From positions 13,987,970 to 14,051,969 of the forward strand of contig JANVCC010000012.1 of the NCBI GenBank assembly GCA_025345505.1: a stretch of 64,000 nt of DNA. The letters run 5' to 3'. Under the pieces are notes generated by a model. It saw only the letters and a program-made list of their open reading frames with translations. It was not told the DNA's origin and made no database searches. Origin of the DNA: Todiramphus chloris collaris. Taxonomy: Eukaryota; Chordata; Aves; Coraciiformes; Alcedinidae. The translations under genes were made by a program, and so were the position numbers. Below are positions 24,126 through 34,803 of the stretch, piece after piece (position 1 is the stretch's first letter; each line of letters begins with the position of its first letter).

Positions 24126-26456
24126 GTTGAACATCTGCATATGAAGCCCTGATAATAGGAATTCCAGGCTAGAGGTGAGCAAAGATGAAGAAAGAGATGC
24201 CAGGTAAAAAAAATTACTTATATCCCAGAGGTAGTTCTTGAGGTTGTAGGACATTGTCTTAACCAAGTGGTAATAAACATAAGAAATCCTAGAGATTTAA
24301 AAGATTAAATTAGGCAAACTATGACTGAAACAGGGTGCAATATGCCTCAAGGCACTCAGAGCAGTACTCACTGTTATGCTATTTAGTGTAATGCCACTTA
24401 CCCCTATTATCTTCTATCTACATATATTTTACATATAATAAATTTTGGGCAAAAATAATTCTCATAGCACAGATCTATCCATAATGCTGATGGAACAATG
24501 TCTCTTCCACCTAGAACAATTCTATGGTTCTATTCAATAAACACGTACTGAGTACAGGATAGCAGTGCACCTGCATTGTGCACTCATTCAGCGTTAGGTC
24601 TCATCAAGATTAAAACTTCCTTTCACATACACTACTTCTTTGCCTACCAAGTTAAACTAAAATCATCCTGATTAACATTAGTGTAAGAAAACTCTGGTTG
24701 TACAGTAAAAAGCTTACTTTTCTCTGTTACACGTGAGAAAACTTGATGCCTGACCAACTCAATAAGAGAGAATGAGCTATCTAATAGATAAAAAACCCTA
24801 AAAGTTTCCGGGAAAGGTAGGTTTCTTATTTATCTCACCTTCTTTACCAAAGTACTTTTTTAAAAACTAAAAAGAAAAAAAAAAGTTTATTTAAAATTTA
24901 TATCTGATTTGTCTGTATACCTCAGCTTCTATACATTTGACTTGCTAATAGAGAAAATTCAGAAGTCCCTTTCCACACCAGCAAGTTTTCTGAAATAAAT
25001 ACCCTCGCACATAGAGACATTCATCATCTAACACTACCACTATATAAAGAACTGATGATCAGTTTCCCAGTGGAGCTCTGCATTCCCTTTGCAATCCTTC
25101 TGAAACCCTGAAAACCAAATAGTGACATTCAAAGTTTTGATGCCTGTTACTCAGCAATTGCCTCTGTTTGCCAAGGGCATGCATAAGTGAGGACAGACAT
25201 GAGTTGCTGCTTAAATAATGTCCCAAGAGGATGCAGCCATATAAGAAACAAAATGAAACAAAATTGTTTGTAGGAAGAAAATTTAGAAGCTGATGAAAAA
25301 GGAAATAATGGCAAACCTTTTACATTTCCTCTTTTTACATTGATTTACTTGCCAAAGGACATCCTTTGCATGCAGAATTTATCCTAGAATAAAGGAAATG
25401 AAAAAAAAGAGAAAAAACCAAACCAAACATCAGATTACTTTACAATTTATATATTTGCATCTTTGATTACAAAATCAAAATAGCAACCGAGGAAGTACAA
25501 GTCTCTTTCATAAGCGAAGGTATGATGAACAGGAAATAGTGTATCACCATTTTCCTTCAAATACACCTAAACACATGCCACAGCAGCCATCTACCAAAAT
25601 GATCTTGCTGTCACAGTAAATTCCAAGAATCAGACACACACAGTCTATTCAGCACACCACTAAGCTGTATACAGATGGGATGTGAGCTTTGAATCCCAGC
25701 CTGCACTGATTTACCAGTAACAGCAGGTGATCTCTAAGACCCAAAGACAGTACCACCCCAAATTCAGGAATGGAAAAGTAACTACTACCCTGGATTATCT
25801 TTCTATGAAGCAGTGGTGCTTTAATCCCTGTTGCGAAAACTACCTCATCAGAAGGATTACCGGCCTACTCAACAGGATACAAGAGCAGGAAGGAAAACGT
25901 TTGATGGGCACTGTACAGTCAAGCCAAGCTTCTGCAGCAAAAAGAGTTCCTTGAAGGAATTGCAAAATTTGAATCATTTGAACAGGATGCACCGACATTT
26001 CCCTGCTGTGCGTACTATTCCCTCAGGCTGAGTCTAACAAACTCCCCCCTACACAAAAAGCTTTCTTTGGAAGAGACACAGTACTCCACCTGCCTATTGC
26101 AAGATGTCTTTTTCTGCCTTTATAATAACTCCAATACTTGAGCTCTCCCTCAATGTGACAGCTGCAGGCTGCCTACTGTGGAAGAACACTACCAGGATCT
26201 GCGTAATTCATTTTTCAGACCTCCTGCAGGGCAATGCCAGCTGCAAACCAAGGAGATCTCTTTCATCCCTGGATAATGTAGAAAAGTCTTTGGTCCAATT
26301 TCTTTAAAATGGAATGTAGGCTTCTATAAATTCCATAGCAGGGCCTCTGAAAACAGGGACAATAAAGACTTTAGCCTACTGTACAGGTATTTCAGCTGCT
26401 GTGTGTAACCAGACTTTGTAATTCATCTTTATATTTAAAGAGTACAGTGTAAAAAT

Positions 26457-26472
26457 CCCCCCCCCCCCCCCC
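26457..26472. repeat. C16 homopolymer
   Basis: Sixteen C on the plus strand, so G16 on the gene's sense strand. Flanked by AAAAAT and AGGGATTT. The length is likely polymorphic or imprecise. Confidence 0.9.
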
Positions 26473-27741
26473 AGGGATTTAAAATTAAAGTCAACATTTT
26501 TATGTGATTGCATTCTCTAGAAGTCATGTGGAAATATATACAGTAATGAGAATTCTGTATTTACATTATTAGAACTATTTCTGACAACTAGTGGTAAAAA
26601 ACTCACAAATTTTGTTTGATGAAAAAGATAGAACTTTAGAAATCACTTTGAATTGGAATAAACCCAGGATATTCTTTTTCTACTCTCTCCCTAAAAATCA
26701 GAAAGAGTATCCTGACAGCTAACAAGCCAATGACTCAGTCATATGCTATGTAGAAAATCTAGGTTCACGTAGCTTTGTGTTAAAAAAGTTAATTAATAAA
26801 TTAATTAAAATTACTACTACATTTTTTACATGGCATTGAAATGTCTGAAGTTATTATAGATTGCTAGAACACAGTGAAGAAAAAGAGAGAGGAATATTAT
26901 TATAATATTATGTAATATTCAGTTATTTTAAACTGAGTTACTGGGGTACTTCAGACCTGGAAACTATTTTTCTCCAAGTGTCACTTGAAGTTATGCTTGA
27001 AGATCCCATCCAGAACTAGGGACATTTTATGGGTAACTGACTTGGAGAGGCAACATAGTTCAAGTCTCCTTTAATACTAATCTGGGACAAAAAACTTCTT
27101 TATCTATTCAAAGGTTATGGTTAATTAAAGAATGCTTTAGAACTCTTCAGTTTTTATAGCTTTTCATCTTATACAAATTCAATAAACAGCAAGAGAACAA
27201 TGGGTTTCTTTCAAAAGTAAGACTTCTTTCACCTATAAATGAAAATGTGTTAAAATGACTCATTATATGCAAGTTATCACTGAAGTTACATCTCCTTGTA
27301 ACAGACACATGAACTGGAAATATTTTGTGACTGAGACCAGCAACGGACAGTCCTGATGCTCACAACATCTACTTGTAGATAAAAAAAAATAATTTATAGA
27401 AACCAACAGTAAGCATGACTGAAGATGTTGCACCAAAAAAGCCACATTTCTATTTCACCAGTATGCCTTCAGGCAGCTGCTCATGAAGAGAAGTTTGACT
27501 ATCCCTGCCTATCTAAAAAATGAGAATTCTTTCCAGAAAGACGCAAGCACAGAGGAGTTGTTCTTTTCTGAGAAGCTGCTGTGAAGATGTACTTAATTTT
27601 TTTGGTTCACTGATTTTCTACAGAAACATAACTGATGGAAAATAATTTCTGCCTTAACCAGATCTCAAGCTTAGGTTTTGAGATAGGCAGAATTAATTCT
27701 TTCTTGATACTATATATACAATGAAATCATCAGGCACAATC

Positions 27742-28996
27742 AACATGGGTTCATGAGGGAAAGTCCTGTTTACTTTGATCTCCTTCTATGATAATGTCAC
27801 CCACCGAGTGGATGAAGGGAAGGTGGTGGATCTAGTTTTTCTGGATTTCAGTAAGGCTTTTGACACTGTGTCTCACAGCATCCTCCTGGACTTCTTGTCC
27901 AACTGTGGAATGAGTGGGTTCACAGTGCTCTGAGTAAAGAACTGCTAGAAGGGAAGAGCTTAAAAGTTTCTAGTGAATGGGGCTAAATCAGGCTGGTGAC
28001 TGGTCACCAGTGAAATTCCTCAGGGTTCAGTTCTAGAGTCAATTCTGTTTAATATATTTATCAATTAATGAGATTCAGGAGTTGAATGCACCATTAGCAA
28101 GTTTGCTGATGAAACCAAAGTGGAAGATGCTGTTTACTCTCTTGAGGGACAGGAGGCCTTGTGGAGAGATCTAGATAGATTGGAGCACTGAGCTATGATT
28201 AATGGGATGAAATTTGAGGAGCTGAGGTTGGACTAGGTGACTTTTGGAGGTCCCTTCCAACCCTGAGCATGCTATGATTCTATGAAGTTAAAAGCCCAGT
28301 TTCTGCACCTGGGATGGAGTAATGTCAGGCACAAGTATAAATTGGAAGAGAAGTAGCTGGGAAGCAGCCCTGAAGAAAAGGATCTGGAGGTGGTGGTAGG
28401 TATCAGGCTCAATATGAATCATCAGTGTGCCCTGGAAACCAAGAGGGCAAAGCATCAAACACAGTGTAACTGGCTGCTCAGAAGAAGCGATTATCCCTCT
28501 GTACTCAACATTGGTGCCACTTCACCTTGAGTTTTGTGTGCAGTGCTATGGCCCACATTTTAAGGATGTGGAAGTCTTCAAATGTGTCCAGAGGAGGGCT
28601 ACAAAGCTGGTTAAAGTGCTGGAAGGAGTGTCCTGGAAGGAGTGGCCAGGGACTTTGGGCTGAGGGGTGACATCATTACTCTGTACAGCTTCCTGAGGAG
28701 GGGAAGTGGATAGGGAGGTGTTGAGCTCTTCTCCCTGGCATCCAGTGGTAGGACATATGAGAATGGTTCAAAGCTGTGACAGGGGAGGTTCAGACTGCAC
28801 ATTAGCAAGCATGTATTTACTGAGAGGGTGGTCAAACATTGGAACAGGCTGCCTGGAGAGGTGGCCAATGACCCAAGCCTGTCAGTGTTTGAGAGGCACT
28901 TAGTGCCCTTAACAACATGCTTTAACTTGATCAGCCCTGAAGCAGTCAGGCAGATGAACTAGATGATCATTGTAGGTTCCTTCCAACTGAAGGTAT
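27742..28996 (+). mobile_element. CR1 LINE, 5'-truncated, with degraded ORF2 (reverse transcriptase)
   Basis: About 1.25 kb antisense to DMD. Conceptual translation of the left part gives FLDFSKAFDTVSH, the reverse transcriptase motif, and later KFADETK, a decayed form of the YADD box, then the C-terminal LHLEFCVQCYGP block. Stops and frameshifts break the frame, so it is dead. It carries a second CR1 tail at 28216-28283. The 3' end (GTAGGTTCCTTCCAACTGAAGG) runs into the TATTC microsatellite at about 28996. Confidence 0.92.
28216..28283 (+). mobile_element. Nested CR1 3'-end fragment inside the larger CR1
   Basis: A complete CR1 tail (GAGGTTGGACTAGGTGAC, then GGTCCCTTCCAACC, then GCTATGATTCTATGA) interrupts the ORF2 of the host copy between GGGATGAA and AAAGCCCAGTTTCTGCACC. 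ATGAAATT (28207-28214) before and ATGAAGTT (28282-28289) after agree at 7 of 8 positions, possibly a target duplication. It shows at least two rounds of CR1 insertion. Confidence 0.8.
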
Positions 28997-29131
28997 TATT
29001 CTATTCTATTCTATTCTATTCTATTCTATTCTATTCTATTCTANNNNNNNNNNTATTCTATTCTATTCTATTCTATTCTATTCTATTCTATTCTATTCTA
29101 TTCTATTCTATTCCATTCCATTCCATTCTAT
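28996..29131. repeat. (TATTC)n pentanucleotide microsatellite, broken by a gap
   Basis: About nine pure TATTC units up to 29043 and about fifteen after the gap (29054 on), the last few turning to CATTC. It grew from the ATTCT-bearing tail of the CR1 at 27742-28996. On the gene's sense strand the unit is GAATA. The true copy number is unknown. Confidence 0.95.
29044..29053. other. Assembly gap (10 N) inside microsatellite
   Basis: Ten N within the TATTC array; the assembler could not bridge the repeat, so the array may be longer than shown. Confidence 0.98.
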
Positions 29132-30454
29132 ATTACATTCTCTCTGTATTTTGAAGTTGGAATTCTGAAAAGGAAAAAAGTTCCTATTGTTTTCTAGGTA
29201 TTCCTCTTGATTTCCTGATTACTTTTCCCACACTTTTAATTTTTCAAAACTTTTTGTTACACCTTTCTCTGCTTTTGCACCCAGTGATTTTTTTTTTCCT
29301 TTTTTACAAAATAATTAAAGTACTGCTATTTCAGCAGGCTGCTACTAATGAATAGTACAGTATAGTGTGTTAAGATTATTAGACACATTTCTCAAGCTTA
29401 CATAAAAGATGAGTATATTTTCCTGTAATAAGGTATAAAGCAGAGATCAAGAAGAAGTTACACCCATTCTATCATATTATGAAAAAAGTAAATTGCAAGT
29501 ACTGGTGAAGAGAAACTTCTTTGGTTGGAGTCATGGTCAGAATACTTTGAAGACGCCATCTTTAGCATGGCAAGCTTCATCATTAAAGTAGGAAAAATTT
29601 AAATTTAAATAAATAGATGGAGGGAATATTAGAGTGAACCCAGCAGAAAAGGAAGAAAATTAAGGCACTTACAACACATAAAAGTAGGATATGAAGACAA
29701 GCAACAGAGAAGACTAAAGAAACAACAGTTATCTTAAATTGCTGACCCCTACAACATGGCAGCCTGCTGTCCATTCCCTCTCTAGTGACTTTGACTTACT
29801 CCCTGATACATACACTGCATTGGCTACTTTTGCTATTTAAAATTTAAGTTTTGTAGGGTTTTGTATTAAAACAAAATAAAAACCAATTTGCTGTGCCAAA
29901 ATGCTATTATCTTTTACTATTTTTTTCTATTTTACTTTTAATCTTTCTGCCCAGGCTGTGTAGCCTAGTAGTAGCTCTGGCTACTCTGTGAACACTTCAA
30001 TATGAGGGTTTGCCTTTATATTATTTTGTCCAAGCTACTATTAATCTTATTTACAGATTCTCATGACATTAAAGGAGAGACTTATTTCACCAAATTTCAA
30101 ACCTTTACAGACAAGTTAATCATGAATGTTCTGTGCTAGAGAGAAAAAGGGCCTTCTAGGGCATTATATATCTAATCTACTTGAGATTCACTCTGTAACT
30201 GACTGTTTCTCTTTCATACATAAAGGCGAGCTATATGACTGACAACTAGATTTCAAACTTGGTAACCTTTCCAAGAGTCTTCACACAAAATACTCAGAAT
30301 AAATGTTAGGAGAGGAAATTGATTTGTGTCTGGTCATCAGACAAGCTGACCTTCACTCCACCATCCCTTTCTTCCTCTCTAATATGTACATATGCACATG
30401 GAAACACACAGATTTTCTATGTATGTACAGGAAACCATCCTTTCTTAGTTACAT

Positions 30455-30556
30455 TAAAAAACCAAACGAAACCAAACCAAACCAAACCAACCAACCAAAC
30501 AAACAGAAACAACAAACAAACAAACAAACCAAAAAACCCCAACAAAACAAAACAAA
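30455..30556. repeat. A/C-rich low-complexity tract (AAACC, AAAC units)
   Basis: Runs of AACCA, ACCAACCA, CAAACAAA and CAAAACAAAA units on the plus strand, about 100 bp. The two overlapping open frames through it (Asn/Lys/Gln/Pro-rich) are artefacts. Confidence 0.85.
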
Positions 30557-33394
30557 CTAGAGCATTCCAGAGCAAGCATCATAAAATAGTCTGAAATAAA
30601 AATGTTTTTAAAAAAGAAAAAACTGTAATTAAGTAACTCAGGATGGAAGGCAGTTGGATAGTAGTGTGCTTCTCAGTTTGAGAGAATTGCTTAGAGCATA
30701 TAATGAAGCTTGTTGAAATTGTTACTGTTCTACACTACACCTATTAAATTTATACCAGTCACAAGCCTTTTGTCTTCTTGCTTAATTATGGTGGACATAC
30801 AGGCCTATATCCTATTTCAAGTGATTTGCAAAATGTTTCCTTATATTAGGTTTCTTTTTCACCATCAGCAAGAAGTTATAATCTGGCAAATTTCTTCAAA
30901 ATTGCACATTGGAAGCAATAGGTACACACTGGTAGAAGGTTTATCAATAAACTCTCCCACATATAGCATCATAAAATAATTTCTTTGCTTTCCTTCCTCT
31001 AGCTAGTTCATTATTTGACCAATTTAAAAACATAACACACATTTCAAAAGCAGTATTTGGTATATTTTACTTAATTCTTCCACCTGCAATGTGTCAAAGT
31101 ACTCTGCCATTATTCATGGTCCTGATTATTCAGATATATCAGTCACAGATTAGTTGTCCCCACTTTACCATCTCAAGACTCAACACTGACAACTATGCAA
31201 TTCAATTTGGGCTTTGCCTTCCATTTTTCTCAGCAATTTGTTTGATTAGACACTTCTTAGATGATTTTTTCTTTTTACCAAAACTTCCTTACCAATCCAA
31301 AATCATTATACATAAATGATGTATATGAGTATCAAATTCTAAATCTTTATTCCTTTAGTCACCTCTGTCTTGGAGCAGTAAAATCTTCCTACACCTGGAA
31401 ACAATGTTTACTGTCATAACACACTGCAGTCTAATCCTCAGAATAGGCCTAAGTTTGATTAGATACATCCCTTGATCTCCACATATCCTTAAATAGCTTC
31501 AACACAGCTAGAGATGAATGTCATTCACAAGTCAAGTCCAGTCTCTGGCACACATTCTGAAACGGAGACTCCCTCTTTGATATTGTCCTTGAAGTGTTTC
31601 AAAGCCCAGCCCATACCAGAGCTTTTGCTATCGATATACATATACCCTGGGCATGGTTCTGCAGGACTCCTAAACCATCATAGTGCCCCCTTCTCACCCT
31701 TACAATAGTAGTAGTTCCTCTATACTCAGAAATGGCAATAAAGCCAAGAACCCATAAGTTTTCTGTGTGCACACTCACTATACTATCTTTAAAATAACAC
31801 AAACAACAAAAAGGTCCCCAAATCCCAGTCACCAGGAGAAGACAGAAAGTGCACAAGTCCATTTTTTGTGGATGTGCAAAAAAATAAAATCTATGCAGTT
31901 GGCTTCATGTTCTCACTAATGTTGTCAGTCCTGATATTATAGCTACCTTTCCATTTGAAGTATTCTTTCTTTAAATACACCTCTGATCTTTTCTATGCCC
32001 ACAGTATTCAACTGAAAATCTCAAGTCTGAATCTAAATCAATGGAATCTTAGTTTACAATGGAAAGATGCACCAACACTTCAAGTAATTAAGACAGAACT
32101 TAGCCAAAGTAATTCAAAGTCAGAAACGTAAGTTGTTTGGTGAGATCTATTCACAGTTGTTCAACCTTTGAAGTTTTCTGTGAAGTGTTAAAATAGTCAG
32201 AATCAAAAAAGCTACAGCTTGAGATACTTCAAGTGAGCTGTGCAATATAATTGCACACTAATAGAAGCATAATCATCTCAGCAGGAATTAAATAAGGCAA
32301 ATACAACTGTTGAGTTGTTTTTCAATATTATTAATTTCAAAGCATATCCTGCACATGCTGGCATATTTAGGGGAAGAAAAGCAACTTCAGATCACAAGAG
32401 TATACATTTTAAGAGCTTTCTTCTGATGATGCAGCATGCAACAAGAAACCTTTGAAACAAGTTTAATCCAAATATTTAATGTACATATAAAAAAAATAAA
32501 TCTAAACTCCATATATTTCATACTTCAACTGACTGCATTTAAAAGCATTAGAAGTTCAACTAGAGAACAAATCCATAGAAAGAATTAAGTCATCAGCTAT
32601 GCAAAAAATGCACTGTGGGTTTTTTTTTTATTTCATGTTTAAAAAAATAAGGATAAATGTGTTTAGCCTTTTTCAACACATGAAACTAGGAAAAGAGGAG
32701 AAAAAAAAAGTATTTTTATTCTACTTTAAAAGGAAGGATTTGCTACTAAAATAAAATAGAATAAAGTGAATAATAAACATAATAATTTTGTGTAAAAAAT
32801 ATTGTGATGCAGCTGTTGCATAAGAAACAACAAAAAGCAGAAGGGCAACAAAGAGCAGAAATACAGCTTAGTTACCACTCATAACAAAGACTGAGAAAAA
32901 AACCAACACAATACATAAGAGCAGTATACTGTGATAAAGATTTATGGGCTTTACATTAAGAAATCTAAACAGTCACGTTAAAAGGTGCAATGTACCCGCA
33001 GTCTGACAAAATCTAACACTAGTTAGATATTAGCACTTGAAACTTGAGCATCCAGCAGTGTGGGAATGGATGGCAGAAGGGATATTTCTTTAAGTGTTTC
33101 TAGAGTATCTTTGAAGTCTTGTGCAGCCTGTTCAGCCTTGAATCCATGAGTGTGGTGCTAATTTAAAGCACCAATCTGTTTTATTGTCACCAGTCTGCAA
33201 CCATTCCATCATTCTTACTGAATCAAGATACTTATATACACCTATCTGATAAAGAAATATTACTTGAATAATGGAGACTGCTTTACTTGACACATGAAAG
33301 AGAAGACAAAATAGCCTGCGTGGCAAAGCATACAGTATGTTTTCTCATCACAAATTCTTCTACAGCTTGTCTTTCTCATTGGTAACCACTAACT

Positions 33395-34217
33395 ACGGAT
33401 CTAGATAGGCTGGATCACTAGGCCAAGGCCAATTTCGTGAGTTGCAATCAGGCCAAATGCTGGGTCCTGCACTTGGGCCTCAACAACCCCCAGCAGCGCT
33501 ACAGGGTGTGGGAGGAGTGGCTGGAGAACTGCCAGGCAGAGAAGGACCTGGGGGTGTTGACTGACAGCCACCTAAACATGAGCCAGCAGTGTGCCCAGGT
33601 GGCCAAGAAGGCCAATGGCATCCTGGCCTGTATCAGGAATAGCGTAATCAGCAGAAGCAGGGAGATGATCATTCCTTTGTACTCGACTTTGGTGAGGCTG
33701 CACCTTGAATACTGTGTCCAGTTTTGGACCCCTCTCTACAAGAAGGATGTTGAGGTGCTGTAGAGGGTACAGAGGCAGGCTACAAAGCTAGTAAAGGGTT
33801 TGGAGCATGTGTCTTATGAGGAAAGGCTGAAGGATCTGCAACTGTTTAGCCTTGAGAAAAGAAGGCTGAGGAGAGACCTTATTGCCCTCTAAAACTACCA
33901 GAAGGGAAGTTGTAGCAAGGTGGGAGTTGGTCTGTTCTTCCTGGTGACAAGTGGAGGAACAAGAGGAAATGGCCTGAAGTTGAACCAGGGGAGGTTCAGG
34001 CTGGATATTAGGAAGCATCTCTTTACAGAAAGTTGTGTCAGGCATTGGAATGGCCTGCCCAGGGAGGTGGTGGAGTCACCATCCCTGGAAGTGTTTAAGA
34101 CGCGGTTAGATGTTGTGCTTAGTGACATGGTTTGATGGTTTTTTGATAGGGCTAGAAATAAGGTTGGACTTGATGATCTTGAAGGTCTCTTCCAGCCAAA
34201 GCGATTCTATGATTCTA
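33395..34217 (+). mobile_element. CR1 LINE, 5'-truncated, best-preserved copy
   Basis: About 820 bp antisense to DMD. The frame from 33437 gives the CR1 ORF2 C-terminal blocks [32 protein letters not shown] and [17 protein letters not shown], interrupted by TAG at about 33761 and another stop further on. The 3' UTR has CAGGGAGGTGGTGGAGTC and GGTCTCTTCCAGCC, and the tail is GATTCTATGATTCTAAG. It is the youngest-looking copy in the window, but not coding. Confidence 0.95.
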
Positions 34218-34566
34218 AGTCAAGCTGCCAGAAAAGCCTTTCTAGAGGAGTCTCAGGCTCAGTGAACTTTTGCCAGTTTCACAATAAGGTTTTGCTGCAG
34301 CCCTGTCTAAGTATCTAGCAAACTGCATATGAACACAAATCCTGTCCTTCTAGGAAATGCAGCTCTGCTAGGACAGCTCTCCCTCTGCTTATTCTACTTC
34401 CAGGTCACATCAGTGTAAGGGTTGAAAATACAGTTGAAGCTTGGTGGGTTTCTCTTAGAACTGAAAGTCCTGGAAATTGTGATTGCTAGTCCTGGCAATG
34501 TTCCTGGTGACTATAAAAGGTATTTCAAAGTGAGTAGAAAAATTTATAACCTCCAGAACATTCCTA

Positions 34567-34803
34567 ATTCATATAATGGCTAGGACTGGAAGGGGCCTCC
34601 AAAGGTCATCTAGTCCAGCCCCCCTGCAGTGAGTAGGGATACCCTCAACTAGACCAGGCTGCTCAGGGCCTTGTCCCACCTCACCTTGAATATCACCAGG
34701 GATGGGGCCTCAACCACCTCCCTGGGTGGCCTATTCACTGTTCTACCACCCTCAATGTAAAGAATTTCTTCCTGATATCCAATCTAAATCTGTTCATTCT
34801 CCA
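34567..34803 (-). mobile_element. CR1 LINE, 3'-end fragment
   Basis: Plus-strand motifs GGCCTCCAAAGGTCATCTAG, CAGCCCCCCTGCAGTGAG and AAGAATTTCTTCCTGATATC read as a CR1 3' end on the minus strand. The end near 34567 lost the usual ATTCTATG tail. It is a different subfamily from the plus copy ending at 34217, which it faces tail to tail. Confidence 0.9.

Noticed and set aside
24513..24536. Short CR1-tail-like ATTCTATGGTTCTATT
   Set aside because: No CR1 body adjoins it; too short to call.
25690..26310. Slightly GC-richer stretch with three short open frames
   Set aside because: No splice-bounded frame, no domain and no similarity to dystrophin exons that I can recognise; left as unexplained intron.
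28427..28663. Open frame resembling a protein-coding gene (LHLEFCVQCYGP block)
   Set aside because: It is the C-terminal part of CR1 ORF2 in a dead, 5'-truncated retrotransposon.
33437..33763. 108-codon frame with strong reverse-transcriptase-type C-terminal motifs
   Set aside because: CR1 ORF2 remnant ending at a premature stop; not a host gene.
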